DNA of 49,351 bases from Bacteroidales bacterium (GCA_016281015.1 JAEEHS010000024.1:1-49351); one strand, 5' to 3'. Shown: positions 29,119 to 38,338, numbered from the stretch's first letter. Numbers and translations are program-made. The notes: a model not told the origin generated them from the letters alone.

Positions 29119-30216
29119 ATGCCGACGCTCAAAAAAATCGTGGTCCAGGATTTCCGGAACATCGCCTTCCAGGAACTCTTCTTCTCGCCCAATGTCAACT
29201 GTATCAGCGGAAACAACGGGGAGGGGAAGACCAACCTGCTGGACGCCATCCATTACCTGTCCATGACCAAGAGCGCCTTTCCGGCAGCGGACCGCTATCT
29301 CTGGCGTCACGGGACGGACGGGTTCACCATCGGCGGGACCTGCCTGATGGAGAACGGGCTGGAATCGCGTTTTTCCATCCGCAGCACGGCGGGAGAGAAG
29401 AAAGTCGTGCGGGATGAAAAGCCCTATGGACGCATCTCGGAGCACATCGGTGTACTGCCGGTGGTGATGGTTTCGCCCGGAGACATCTCGCTCGTCAGCG
29501 AATCCGGCGAAGAGCGCCGGCGCCTGTCCAATGCCGTCCTTTCCCAGATGAACCCGGCCTATCTCGCTGCGGCACAGGCCTATAACCGCTTCCTCACCCA
29601 GCGGAACAAAGTCCTCAAGGAGGGGGCGCCGGACGAGGAGCTGCTCGCGGTGCTGGATGAGCGGATGGCTCCCCATGCCGCGCTGATCCATACCGAGCGC
29701 GCCAGGATGGTCCAGGAGCTGAATCCGGCCGTGGAGAATTACTATCGCCTGATCTCCGGCGGCAGCGAGTCGGTGTCCATTTCCTACCGCTCCGACCTTG
29801 ACGGCGGGTCCCTTACGGACATCCTTTCGGCGGCCCGGCAGCGGGATTATGCCCTCCGCTATACCTCGGCCGGGGTTCAGCGGGACGACTTTGTCTTCCT
29901 GATGGACGGTCAGCCCATCCGCCGCTTCGGCTCGCAGGGGCAGCAGAAATCCTTCCTTGTCGCCCTGAAATTCGCCCAGTACGAGATCATGAAGGCCGCT
30001 TACGGTTTTGCTCCGACCCTGCTGCTGGACGACGTGTTCGACAAACTGGACTTCGGGAGAATCTCGAACCTCATCGGGATGGTCGCCGGCAGCGAATTCG
30101 GCCAGATTTTCATCACGGACTGCGACCGGAACCGGCTGCAGGGCATCGTGGACCGCATGACGGACGACCGCGCCTATTTTACGGCCGAAAGGGGAGTCTT
30201 TACGCGCATGGAATAA
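29119..30216 (+). CDS. recF: DNA replication and repair protein RecF
   Basis: The 365-residue product has a Walker A motif (GNNGEGKTN, about residues 34-42), the RecF signature region (MVSPGDISLVSESGEERRRLSNAVLS) and a C-terminal Walker B (TLLLDDVFDKLD) preceded by GSQGQQKSF. RecF binds DNA gaps at stalled forks and helps load RecA with RecO and RecR in the cytoplasm. Length is typical. The stop overlaps the next ATG by one base, so recF is translated with the DUF721 gene, a pairing common in Bacteroidetes. Confidence 0.95.
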   Translation: MPTLKKIVVQDFRNIAFQELFFSPNVNCISGNNGEGKTNLLDAIHYLSMTKSAFPAADRYLWRHGTDGFTIGGTCLMENGLESRFSIRSTAGEKKVVRDEKPYGRISEHIGVLPVVMVSPGDISLVSESGEERRRLSNAVLSQMNPAYLAAAQAYNRFLTQRNKVLKEGAPDEELLAVLDERMAPHAALIHTERARMVQELNPAVENYYRLISGGSESVSISYRSDLDGGSLTDILSAARQRDYALRYTSAGVQRDDFVFLMDGQPIRRFGSQGQQKSFLVALKFAQYEIMKAAYGFAPTLLLDDVFDKLDFGRISNLIGMVAGSEFGQIFITDCDRNRLQGIVDRMTDDRAYFTAERGVFTRME

Positions 30217-30560
30217 TGGATAAGGAATTCAACAATATCCGCATCCGCCGGAAAGAGGCCGTCGCGATGGAAGAAGTCGTCTCCCGCTATATCAAAAGCA
30301 TGAAAATCGCGGCGGGACTGAATACCCAGCGCATTTTCGCAGCCTGGGACGCGTGCTCCGGCGCCGCAGCCTATACGCTGAGCCGCTATTTCCGGGACGG
30401 AACGCTCTCCGTCAAACTGAACTCCTCGATTGTGAGGGACACGCTTTACTTCCAGCGGGATCTGATCCTGAAAAAAATGAACGACTATCTTTCGGAAGAT
30501 CCGCTCTTCACCGACGACAACCGGAGCGTCGGATTTGTCCGGGAGATTGTGCTCAGATAG
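30216..30560 (+). CDS. DUF721 (DciA-like) domain protein
   Basis: The 114-residue protein has the DUF721 pattern (VVSRYIKSMKIAAGL, IFAAWDACSGAAAYTLSRYF, LSVKLNSSIVRDTLYFQRDLILKKMN). Some DUF721 proteins (DciA) help load the replicative helicase. The position directly after recF, with a one-base overlap, supports a replication-linked role, but this particular short form is not characterised as far as I know. Confidence 0.82.
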   Translation: MDKEFNNIRIRRKEAVAMEEVVSRYIKSMKIAAGLNTQRIFAAWDACSGAAAYTLSRYFRDGTLSVKLNSSIVRDTLYFQRDLILKKMNDYLSEDPLFTDDNRSVGFVREIVLR

Positions 30561-30562
30561 CG

Positions 30563-30586
30563 TGTTGAAAACTTTGTTGAAAACTT
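30563..30586 (+). repeat. Tandem 12-bp direct repeat upstream of nrdD
   Basis: TGTTGAAAACTT occurs twice in tandem (30563-30574 and 30575-30586). The first nine bases differ from the DnaA box TGTGGATAA at two positions. An inverted repeat CTTGTC/GACAAG (30584-30600) follows directly. It may be a DnaA or other regulator site. Confidence 0.6.
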
Positions 30587-30622
30587 GTCTTTCCGACAAG
30601 GGAAAATAGCCCTATTCTTCCC

Positions 30623-30630
30623 TAACTTTG
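30623..30630 (+). promoter_or_regulatory. -7 box for nrdD-nrdG
   Basis: TAACTTTG is an exact TAnnTTTG match, 100 bases before the nrdD ATG, giving an untranslated leader of about 95 bases. A clear -33 TTTG is not seen. Confidence 0.5.
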
Positions 30631-30643
30631 TATCCGGATCTTC

Positions 30644-30669
30644 GACGGGTTGCCCTTCCGCAATCCGTC
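30644..30669 (+). promoter_or_regulatory. Stem-loop in the nrdD leader
   Basis: GACGGGTTGC pairs with GCAATCCGTC over 10 bp (one G-U) around the loop CCTTCC. No T-run follows, so it is not a simple terminator. It may stabilise or regulate the leader. Confidence 0.55.
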
Positions 30670-30730
30670 ATTATTAGCCTCCGGGCGAAATGGAAATGAT
30701 ATAAATAATTAATTTATAGACACTTACGAT

Positions 30731-32911
30731 ATGGAAGTCCGCAAAACCAACGGAACCTGCGAAGAATTTAACCGGGAGAAACTGATGAACGGCATCCGTC
30801 TGGCCTATGTCCATACGGGGCAGCCCTGTCCGGAAGAAGTGGTCGTCTCGATCGCCGACAATCTGTACATCTATGACCAGATTTCCAGCCAGGAAATCCG
30901 CCGTCAGGTCGTCGAATCCCTGATGTCCATCAACAAGAAAGTCGCCCTCGAATACATCGAGACCTTTGACCGGGGCATGGACCTTCGGAAGAAGAGCGAC
31001 TTTATCAAGGACTACATCAACGCCTCCAACGCCGCGACCGGTTCCAAATTCGACTCGAACGCCAACATCACCCACAAGAACATCGTGACCCTGGGGAACG
31101 AGCTCTACAAGGAGAACAACATCAAACAGAACCGCTACATCATGCAGGACAAGATCAAGTCCCTGTATGGCAAGACCCTCGCCCAGCAGTACATCACCGA
31201 CCTGGAGTCGCATGTGCTGTACAAGCACGACGAGAGCGGCACCCCGGGCTATCCCTACTGCGTTGCCATCACGATGTACCCCTTCCTGGTGTCCGGTCTG
31301 AAGGAACTCGGCGGCGTGTCCATCGCCCCGACCGACCTGAAGTCCTTCTGCGGCGAGTTCATCAACCTCGTCTACTCGATTTCCTCCCAGTTCATGGGCG
31401 CGGTCGCGACGCCGGAATTCCTGATGTACCTGGACTATTTCATCCGCAAGGACTACGGGGATGACTACCTGTCCCGCCTGGACGAGGTCGTGGAAAAGAA
31501 CAGCAAGCAGCGGACCCTGCTGAAGGTGATCGACAACTGCTTCCAGCAGGTGGTCCATTCCATGAACATGCCGGCCGGCAACCGCGGGTACCAGACGGTG
31601 TTCTGGAACATCGGCTACTTCGACAAACCCTACTTCGAGGGCGTTTTCGGCGAGTTTGTCTTCCCGGACGGCACGAAGCCCGTATGGGAGACCCTTTCCT
31701 GGCTCCAGAAGCATTTCATGCAGTGGTTCAACGAGGAGCGCAACCACTACATTCTGACATTCCCGGTGGAGACGATGGCCCTTTTGACCGACGGCGGAGA
31801 CGATTTCGCCGACCCCGAGTACGCCGATTTCACGGCCGAGATGTGGGCCAAGGGACACAGTTTCTTCTGCTACCTGTCGAACTCGCCGGATTCCCTTTCG
31901 AGCTGCTGCCGCCTGCGCAATTCCCTGAAGGATCTCGAAGATGCGGAGCACAACCACACCACGCACCAGTATTCTATGGGCACGGCTTCCGTCGCCACGG
32001 GATCGAAGAGCGTGATGACCATCAACCTCAACCGCCTCATCCAGGACGCCGCCCGCAAGTATTTCAAGCAGGAAAAGGGCATCCAGATGACCCCCGGCGT
32101 GGCCCTCAAGCCCGCAGACTATGACAAGGAAAAGCTCTACGGATATATCCGGGAGGCCGTCGTCGAGCAGACGACCCGGGTCCACAAGTACCAGAACGCT
32201 TTCAACGAGATCATCAAGGATTTCCTGAAGGCGGAGATGCTGGACGTGTACCGGGCCGGCTTCATCGACATGCGCAAGCAGTACCTGACCGTCGGCGTAA
32301 ACGGACTGACGGACGCCGCCGAGTTCCTCGGTCTGAAGGCCACCCCGAACGAGGACTACAAGGAGTTTGTCAACACCCTCCTGGAGACCATCAATGTCTG
32401 CAACCGGCACGACCGGACGCGGGACTGTATGTTCAACACCGAGTTCGTCCCGGGCGAGAACCTCTCCGGAAAGAACTACAAGTGGGACAAGAAGGACGGC
32501 TATTTCGTCTCGCCGGAGCGCAATATGTACAGCTCCTACTTCTACAATCCCGAGGACGAGAGCCTGTCGATGATCGACAAGTTTAAGCTCCATGGCGAGG
32601 ACTATGTGAAGTATCTGGACGGCGGCAGCGCCCTCCACATGAACATTGCCGAGCACCTCAGCCAGGAGCAGTACCGCCAGCTCCTCAGGACGGCGGCCCA
32701 TTATGGGACCAACTACTTCACCTTCAACTGCCGCAACACCGTCTGCAACGACTGCGGCTACATTTCGAAGGACACCCTGAGCGTCTGCCCGAAATGCGGC
32801 AGCGAGAACCTGGACTACCTGACCCGTGTCATCGGCTACCTCAAGCGCATTTCCTCTTTCAGTGAGATGCGGCAGGAAGAGGCCCAGCATCGCTTCTATA
32901 CGGCCGGGTGA
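30731..32911 (+). CDS. nrdD: Anaerobic ribonucleoside-triphosphate reductase (class III)
   Basis: The 726-residue product begins with an ATP-cone (MEVRKTNGTCEEFNREKLMNGI) that senses ATP/dATP. The glycyl radical barrel follows. Near the C-terminus lie the zinc site (CNDCGY and CPKCGS) and the radical motif RVIGYL, whose Gly carries the radical. It reduces ribonucleotides to deoxyribonucleotides without oxygen, in the cytoplasm. Its stop overlaps the GTG start of the activase, as expected for a coupled pair. No NrdR box is evident upstream; a tandem repeat and a leader hairpin are. Confidence 0.96.
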   Translation: MEVRKTNGTCEEFNREKLMNGIRLAYVHTGQPCPEEVVVSIADNLYIYDQISSQEIRRQVVESLMSINKKVALEYIETFDRGMDLRKKSDFIKDYINASNAATGSKFDSNANITHKNIVTLGNELYKENNIKQNRYIMQDKIKSLYGKTLAQQYITDLESHVLYKHDESGTPGYPYCVAITMYPFLVSGLKELGGVSIAPTDLKSFCGEFINLVYSISSQFMGAVATPEFLMYLDYFIRKDYGDDYLSRLDEVVEKNSKQRTLLKVIDNCFQQVVHSMNMPAGNRGYQTVFWNIGYFDKPYFEGVFGEFVFPDGTKPVWETLSWLQKHFMQWFNEERNHYILTFPVETMALLTDGGDDFADPEYADFTAEMWAKGHSFFCYLSNSPDSLSSCCRLRNSLKDLEDAEHNHTTHQYSMGTASVATGSKSVMTINLNRLIQDAARKYFKQEKGIQMTPGVALKPADYDKEKLYGYIREAVVEQTTRVHKYQNAFNEIIKDFLKAEMLDVYRAGFIDMRKQYLTVGVNGLTDAAEFLGLKATPNEDYKEFVNTLLETINVCNRHDRTRDCMFNTEFVPGENLSGKNYKWDKKDGYFVSPERNMYSSYFYNPEDESLSMIDKFKLHGEDYVKYLDGGSALHMNIAEHLSQEQYRQLLRTAAHYGTNYFTFNCRNTVCNDCGYISKDTLSVCPKCGSENLDYLTRVIGYLKRISSFSEMRQEEAQHRFYTAG

Positions 32912-33378
32912 TCAAGTACGTTCCTCAGATGACCTCCGTGGTCCTGGAAGAGATTCCGGACCGTGTTTCCCTGGCAGTGGACATCTCCAACTGCCGGGGA
33001 AACTGCGTGGGATGTCACTCTCCCTTCCTCAAGCAGGACATCGGGGAGCCGCTGACAGAGGCGTTGATTGACCAGCTGGTGGAAGAGAACTTCGGGGTGA
33101 ACTGTTTCCTCTTTCTCGGGGAGGGAAGGGATCCCGGGACGCTGCTGCGCCTGGCGGCCCATGTCCGTTCCCTGGGGCTGGAAGTTGCCCTGTACAGCGG
33201 CCGGGAGGCCGTCGACGCGCCCTACTGGGACGCCTTCGACTATATCAAACTGGGGCCTTACCGCCCCGAATGCGGTCCACTCAACCAGCCCACGACGAAC
33301 CAGCGCCTCTACCGGGTCCGGTCCGGGGTGCGGGAAGACATCACCGCCCGCTTCTGGCATCGGGGCGTGGGTCAGTAA
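32908..33378 (+). CDS. nrdG: Anaerobic ribonucleotide reductase activating protein
   Basis: This 156-residue radical-SAM protein starts at a GTG that overlaps the nrdD stop (GTGA). The CRGNCVGCHSP motif (C-x3-C-x2-C) binds the 4Fe-4S cluster that cleaves S-adenosylmethionine to create the glycyl radical in NrdD. LFLGEGRDP is the glycine-rich SAM-binding stretch. The length is normal. It ends with a 7-base convergent overlap with the next gene on the minus strand. Confidence 0.95.
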   Translation: MIKYVPQMTSVVLEEIPDRVSLAVDISNCRGNCVGCHSPFLKQDIGEPLTEALIDQLVEENFGVNCFLFLGEGRDPGTLLRLAAHVRSLGLEVALYSGREAVDAPYWDAFDYIKLGPYRPECGPLNQPTTNQRLYRVRSGVREDITARFWHRGVGQ

Positions 33379-34712
33379 CCGATTCTTTGCAAGGTCTCTT
33401 CCGCGGAAGGGACCTTTGCTGTCCGCAGTCCATGGTCCACCAGGTACTGGAGCGTCAGTTCGCTGCGGTTGGTGAAGTAGCCGTCGCCGCGGGAGGCGTG
33501 CTCCTCCATCTGCTCCAGCGTGTCGAAGGAATAGGGGTGGTTCAGCATGCCTTTCCGATGGACCAGATCTGCCTGCCAGGCGGCGTCCAGTTCGCTGTAG
33601 TTGTTCGGCTCGCCGCCGATGGAGGGGCCGCTGATCTGGGCTCCGTTGGCGATGGCCCAGTCCAGGATGGCCGCAAAGCCTTCCGGGGTGTCCAGGTTGC
33701 CGCCGGGGATCTCTTCCGGACAGGGCGGCCAGAGCAGGAAGCACAGGGGAAGGCCCCCGCCGAAGACCTTGTGGGCCCGCTGGAGGGAGCGCGGTGAGAA
33801 GGTCTGGAGAATGACTTTTCCGCTGGTCAGGCCGACCTGGACCTTGCCGTCCTTGTAGAAGGCTTTTTCCGTCGCCGGAGCGGTCAGGATGTTCCATCCC
33901 GCCTGATCCAGGATGTCATAGACCCTCTGTTCCATGTCCTCCGGATTGACCTCGGGTTCCTTGAATTCGATATAGATGCCGGGGAGGTTTCCCGTCCAGG
34001 CAGGATCCTCGGCATAGGCCTTCGAGAAGTCGTAGGCGATGAATTCCATGTATTTTCCGCCTTCTTTTGCCGTCGCGGCAATCTCCTCAAGGGTCTTTCC
34101 TTCGCAGCAGGGCTTCAGGGCGTAGGGGAGGATGCGGCGGCCGTTGTCGTCCCTTGAGAGGCATTTCCCTTCGGCATAGGCAATCTGGTCCTGGAGGGCG
34201 GAGATGGTCTGTCCCTCGGCAAAACCGTCCCGCGCGCGCTCCGGAAAGGCCTCGTTGAACCATTTTCCGGCGTTGAGCTGCAGGAGCTCGGCATAGTAGT
34301 AGGAAGCCGCATAATAGGGGCGGAAATGGGCTTTGTCCCGTTCCAGCTGGGCCAGGGCGTCCTCCCGGGAGAAGCCGAAACGCTCGTAGAAGGCGAGCCG
34401 TCCGGCGGGGATCTCTTCCCCGAACACCTCCGCGATGTCGGACGTCCGGGTCAGGACCTCGTCGTGGTTGGCGAGGATGATCCCGTCCTTGGTACACTGC
34501 AAGTCGGATTCCAGGTAGTCTGCGCCCATTTCCCGGGCCCATCTCCAGGCACTTTCCGTTTCTTCCGGGGCCCAGTAGGTGGAGCCGCGGTGGGCCATGA
34601 CGGCATGCCGAGGAACATAGTCCCGCACGGCGGCCATTTCAGGAGAGAGACCTCCGCTGCAGGCGCTGAGAAAGAGGGAAAGCGAAAGGAGCTTGAAAGG
34701 GATGTGTTTCAT
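33372..34712 (-). CDS. Glycerophosphodiester phosphodiesterase family lipoprotein
   Basis: The product (446 residues from the ATG at 34712) has a lipobox (SLFLSAC) and GDPD motifs: MAHRGSTYWAPEET (His, Arg, Glu), YLESDLQ (Glu, Asp) and ANHDEV (His). It is larger than the usual 250-350 residues because about 100 extra residues sit after the first catalytic block (about 85-190). A longer open frame to 34808 exists, but the signal peptide starts at MKHIPFK. It probably works in the periplasm or at the surface on glycerophosphodiesters. It is a second GDPD of the window, well outside the sigma-controlled locus, and is convergent with nrdG. Confidence 0.85.
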   Translation of the reverse strand: MKHIPFKLLSLSLFLSACSGGLSPEMAAVRDYVPRHAVMAHRGSTYWAPEETESAWRWAREMGADYLESDLQCTKDGIILANHDEVLTRTSDIAEVFGEEIPAGRLAFYERFGFSREDALAQLERDKAHFRPYYAASYYYAELLQLNAGKWFNEAFPERARDGFAEGQTISALQDQIAYAEGKCLSRDDNGRRILPYALKPCCEGKTLEEIAATAKEGGKYMEFIAYDFSKAYAEDPAWTGNLPGIYIEFKEPEVNPEDMEQRVYDILDQAGWNILTAPATEKAFYKDGKVQVGLTSGKVILQTFSPRSLQRAHKVFGGGLPLCFLLWPPCPEEIPGGNLDTPEGFAAILDWAIANGAQISGPSIGGEPNNYSELDAAWQADLVHRKGMLNHPYSFDTLEQMEEHASRGDGYFTNRSELTLQYLVDHGLRTAKVPSAEETLQRIGY

Positions 34713-34731
34713 GTGGATCGTGTTATTTTTG

Positions 34732-34739
34732 CAAAGATA
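34732..34739 (-). promoter_or_regulatory. -7 box for the second GDPD gene
   Basis: The minus strand reads TATCTTTG, a consensus match 20 bases before the ATG at 34712. Confidence 0.5.
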
Positions 34740-34752
34740 GGCATTTTTCAGA

Positions 34753-34783
34753 TTTGCGCATGTCCGGGAAGTTTCGTAAATTG
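34753..34783 (+). promoter_or_regulatory. Candidate hypB promoter
   Basis: TTTG (34753-34756) and a near-consensus TAAATTG (34777-34783, one T short) are separated by 20 bases, about 30 bases before the hypB ATG. Confidence 0.4.
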
Positions 34784-34813
34784 CAGGACCAAACGAAACG
34801 ATAACCAATTACG

Positions 34814-35488
34814 ATGGACGAAGTCAAGATCATCGAGATCAAAAAAAGCATTTTTGCGGATAATGACGAGGATGCCGCCCTCCTCCGGAAAGAATTGAAA
34901 CAGAAAGGAGTATACCTTCTCAATCTGATGTCCTCCCCGGGAAGCGGCAAGACGACCACCCTCACCCGGGTCATCAACCTCCTCAAAGACCGGATCCGGA
35001 TCGCCGTGATGGAGGCGGACATCGACAGCGATGTCGATGCCGTCAAGATCCTGCAGGAGACCGGCATCGCCTCCATCCAGCTCCATACCGGCGGCATGTG
35101 CCACCTGGACGCCGAAATGACACGCCAGGGCCTCATGGGCCTGGACCTCGACGGGGTGGACCTCGTGATCCTTGAAAATGTCGGAAACCTGGTCTGCCCG
35201 GCGGAATTCGACACCGGCGCCGTGTCCAACATGATGATTCTCTCCGTCCCGGAAGGCCATGACAAGCCGCTGAAATACCCGCTGATGTTCTCGGTCTGCG
35301 ACCTTGTCGTGATCAACAAGATTGATGTCCTTCCGTATTTCGATTTCGACATGGACCAGTGCCGGGAGTATGTCCTGATGCGGAATCCCAAGGCCAGGGT
35401 CCTTCCCATCTGCGCGAAGACGGGGGAGGGGGTCGAAGCCCTGGCGGAGGAACTGCTCTCCCGCGTGAAAGCCTGGAAAGAAGAATAA
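34814..35488 (+). CDS. hypB: Hydrogenase nickel-incorporation GTPase HypB
   Basis: The 224-residue product has a P-loop (SSPGSGKTT, residues about 40-49), the metal-site region LHTGGMCHLDAEM, ENVGNLVCPAEFD and the G4-like NKIDVLPYF. HypB uses GTP to help HypA insert nickel into [NiFe] hydrogenase. The His-rich nickel-storage tail of some HypB proteins is absent. It sits 18 bases before a large flavoprotein gene that is followed by hypA. No hydrogenase subunit is in the window, so the client enzyme is elsewhere or unknown. Confidence 0.92.
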   Translation: MDEVKIIEIKKSIFADNDEDAALLRKELKQKGVYLLNLMSSPGSGKTTTLTRVINLLKDRIRIAVMEADIDSDVDAVKILQETGIASIQLHTGGMCHLDAEMTRQGLMGLDLDGVDLVILENVGNLVCPAEFDTGAVSNMMILSVPEGHDKPLKYPLMFSVCDLVVINKIDVLPYFDFDMDQCREYVLMRNPKARVLPICAKTGEGVEALAEELLSRVKAWKEE

Positions 35489-35506
35489 CCTCACAGTATA
35501 GATAAC

Positions 35507-38335
35507 ATGCCTGAAATGTCAAAAAAGTTTGTCCCCAAGCACTTGGGCGACAAAAATCCGAATCCGAAGCTCCTGAAATTCGTCCGCCATGTCACGGACC
35601 GGATCCCCGGGAAGATCAAGATGACGACCGAGGCGCCCGAGTACTGGGGCCTCGCCTGTATCTTCGAAGACGAAATGGACGCCGCGACGCGGGAGGCCGC
35701 ACTGGACCTGCTGCTCGCAATGCTGCCGGGAAGCCCTTTCAAGGTCCGTAAGCACTGGACCTACGCTGAACTTCACGCCCTGAACGGCGGGAAGCATTTC
35801 GTCGCGACGGACGGGGACCTGGACGCCCTCCTGGACAAGCTGGCGTGGTTCGGCATGCTGGAGTACGACTACGGTGACAAGTACACGAAGGAGGGACCCG
35901 TCGAGGGGGCCGGCTTTGCGCGGAAGGACCGCGTGTACTGGGTGCCGATGTTCGTTCCGGGCAGCGCGGAATATACCAACATGAATGTAGCGTTGATGGA
36001 CAAGCATCCCGAGCTGGCGATGTTCTTCGAGCGGATGACCTTCCTTCCGCTGGAAAAGATCACCCCGAGCGTCCCGATGGGCGGCTCCGGCATCGGCATG
36101 CACGTCATCCCGGTGGAAAAGGCCATTTCCATGGAGAACCAGTCCGTCGACATCGAGCACATTTCCTACTGGCTGAAGCGCTATGAAGGCCATCTCGCCG
36201 TCGGAATCTGCTCCTGCCGCTATGGACGCAAGAAACTGGATGAAGGCTGTGCGGACGACTACCGCGACTGGTGTATCGGGGTCGGCGACATGGCCGAATA
36301 CCTGGTCGAGACCGAGCGCGGGCACTACATCAGCTACGATGAGTGCATGAAAATCCTGAAGATCGCCGAGGACAATGGCTTTGTTCATCAGATCACGAAC
36401 ATCGACGGGGAAGGGAAGATCTTCGCCATCTGCAACTGCAATGTCAAGATCTGCAACGCGCTGCGTACCTCCCAGCTTTTCAATACGCCGAATATGTCCC
36501 GGAGCGCTTATGTGGCGAAGGTGGAGACGGCCCATTGCGTCGCCTGCGGCCGCTGCGTCGAGTACTGCCCGGCCGGCGCCGTCAAACTTGGTCAGAAACT
36601 CTGCACCTCCCATGGAGCCATCGACTATCCGAAGGCGGAACTGCCGGACGAAACCAAATGGGGCGAGCACAAATGGACCGAAGACTACCGCGACAAGAAC
36701 CGCATCAACTGCTATCCGACCGGCACTTCGCCCTGCAAGACGGCCTGCCCGGCCCATATCGCGGTCCAGGGCTACCTGAAGAAGGCCGCCGAAGGCAAAT
36801 ACCGCGAGGCACTGGAGCTCATCAAACGGGAGAATCCCTTTCCGGCGGTCTGCGGACGGATCTGCAACCGCCGCTGCGAGGATGCCTGTACGCGAGGGAC
36901 CATCGACCAGCCGCTCGCCATCGATGCGGTGAAGAAGTTTATCGCCGAACAGGACCTCCATGCCGAGCACCGCTTCGTGCCCCAGATCAACATCGCTTCG
37001 AGCGTCCGTGAGCGCTGGGATGAGAAGATTGCCATCATCGGCGGCGGTCCGGCCGGCCTGAGCTGCGCCTATTACCTGGCCACGATGGGCTATAAGCCGA
37101 CGGTCTTTGAACGCAATGCCGAGCCGGGCGGTATGCTCCGTTACGGCATCCCTTCCTACAAGCTGGAGAAGGATGTCATCGCGGCCGAAATCGATATTAT
37201 GCGCGAGATCGGCGTGGAGATCCGCACCGGGGTTGAGGTCGGGAAGGACGTCACCATCGCCCAGCTCCGCGAAGAGGGCTACAAGGGCTTCTATGTGGCG
37301 ATCGGCTGCCAGGGCGGCCGTCTCCCGGGTGTCCCGGGTGAGACGCTTCCCGGTACGACGACGGCCATCGACTTCCTTCGGGAAGCGAATACGGGGAAGG
37401 TCCCCGTTGGGGGAAAGGTCGTCGTGGTCGGCGGCGGCAACGTGGCCATCGATGCGGCCCGCGTGGCAAAGCGCAGCGGCGCCGCGAGCGTGACCATGCT
37501 CTCGCTCGAAACGGAAGACATTATGCCGGCCTCCCTGGAGGAGCGCCGCGAAGCCCGCGAGGACGGCGTGGTCCTGAATCCGGGCTGGGGACCGAAGGAA
37601 GTGCTCGGGGAAGACAAGGTCACGGGCATCGTCTTCAAAAAGTGTACGTCCGTGTTCAACGCCGAACATAAGTTCGCTCCGGAATATGATGAAAATGAGC
37701 TGATTACCCTGGATGCCGACCTGGTGATCTTCGCCATCGGCCAGACGGTGATCCTGAAAGACCTGCTGAAGGATACGAAGGTCGAGTTCTTCCGGGGTGT
37801 CTACCCGGTGGCCGACAAACTGACGTACCAGACGGCCGAAGCGGACATCTTCGTGGGCGGAGACTGCTTCACGGGGCCGAAATTCGCCATCGACGCCATC
37901 GCCGCCGGCAAGGAGGCGGCCGAATCGCTCCACCGCTTTGTCCAGCATGGACACATGACAATCGGCCGCAACCGCCGCGACTTTATCGAACTGGACAAGG
38001 GCGATATCGTGGTCGAATCCTATGACAACGGCGCCCGCCAGGTCGAGGGTATCGCCGAAGGCAAGGCGCCTTTCGATGAGTACCACATGACCCTGACGGA
38101 GGAACAGGTGCGCAAGGAGACGGCCCGCTGCCTGGGCTGCGGCGCCTCGGTCGTGGATCCGAACAAGTGTATCGGCTGTGGCATCTGCACCACCAAGTGC
38201 GGCTTCGACGCGATCCACCTCTTCCGCGAACATCCGGAGGCGAGCCATATGGTCACGTCAGAGGACAAGTTCAGCGGCATCCTTCCGTACATGCTCAAAC
38301 GTACCGGCAAGATTCTCTTCAGTAAGAAGTCCTGA
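35507..38335 (+). CDS. Large Fe-S flavoprotein oxidoreductase (GltD/NfnB-like) with ferredoxin domains
   Basis: The 942-residue product has an N-terminal region (about 1-330) rich in cysteine pairs (GICSCRYG, CNCNVKICNA). A 4Fe-4S motif (CVACGRCVEYC, about 345) comes next. The GltD-type module covers about 400-830: CKTACPAHIAVQGYLKKA, CGRICNRRCEDACTRG, FAD-binding IIGGGPAGLSCAYYL and NAD(P)-binding VVVVGGGNVAIDAA. The C-terminal ferredoxin (CIGCGICTTKCGF) is near residue 887. The GltD module passes electrons from NAD(P)H through FAD and Fe-S clusters. Being enclosed by hypB and hypA suggests a link to hydrogen or nickel metabolism, but its partner is unknown. Glutamate synthase small subunit alone would be much shorter. 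Confidence 0.82.
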   Translation: MPEMSKKFVPKHLGDKNPNPKLLKFVRHVTDRIPGKIKMTTEAPEYWGLACIFEDEMDAATREAALDLLLAMLPGSPFKVRKHWTYAELHALNGGKHFVATDGDLDALLDKLAWFGMLEYDYGDKYTKEGPVEGAGFARKDRVYWVPMFVPGSAEYTNMNVALMDKHPELAMFFERMTFLPLEKITPSVPMGGSGIGMHVIPVEKAISMENQSVDIEHISYWLKRYEGHLAVGICSCRYGRKKLDEGCADDYRDWCIGVGDMAEYLVETERGHYISYDECMKILKIAEDNGFVHQITNIDGEGKIFAICNCNVKICNALRTSQLFNTPNMSRSAYVAKVETAHCVACGRCVEYCPAGAVKLGQKLCTSHGAIDYPKAELPDETKWGEHKWTEDYRDKNRINCYPTGTSPCKTACPAHIAVQGYLKKAAEGKYREALELIKRENPFPAVCGRICNRRCEDACTRGTIDQPLAIDAVKKFIAEQDLHAEHRFVPQINIASSVRERWDEKIAIIGGGPAGLSCAYYLATMGYKPTVFERNAEPGGMLRYGIPSYKLEKDVIAAEIDIMREIGVEIRTGVEVGKDVTIAQLREEGYKGFYVAIGCQGGRLPGVPGETLPGTTTAIDFLREANTGKVPVGGKVVVVGGGNVAIDAARVAKRSGAASVTMLSLETEDIMPASLEERREAREDGVVLNPGWGPKEVLGEDKVTGIVFKKCTSVFNAEHKFAPEYDENELITLDADLVIFAIGQTVILKDLLKDTKVEFFRGVYPVADKLTYQTAEADIFVGGDCFTGPKFAIDAIAAGKEAAESLHRFVQHGHMTIGRNRRDFIELDKGDIVVESYDNGARQVEGIAEGKAPFDEYHMTLTEEQVRKETARCLGCGASVVDPNKCIGCGICTTKCGFDAIHLFREHPEASHMVTSEDKFSGILPYMLKRTGKILFSKKS

Positions 38336-38338
38336 ACC

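Noticed and set aside
30561..30730. Known riboswitch (such as cobalamin) or NrdR box upstream of nrdD
   Set aside because: The leader is too short for a cobalamin riboswitch and no NrdR-like palindrome is visible; only an unassigned hairpin remains.
30674..32890. Long open frame antisense to nrdD
   Set aside because: nrdD is unmistakable on the plus strand; the antisense reading is low-complexity (Val, Leu, Asp, Gly rich) with no motif.
35519..38248. Open frame of about 900 codons antisense to the large flavoprotein
   Set aside because: The plus-strand protein has many conserved Fe-S and nucleotide-binding motifs; the antisense frame has none.
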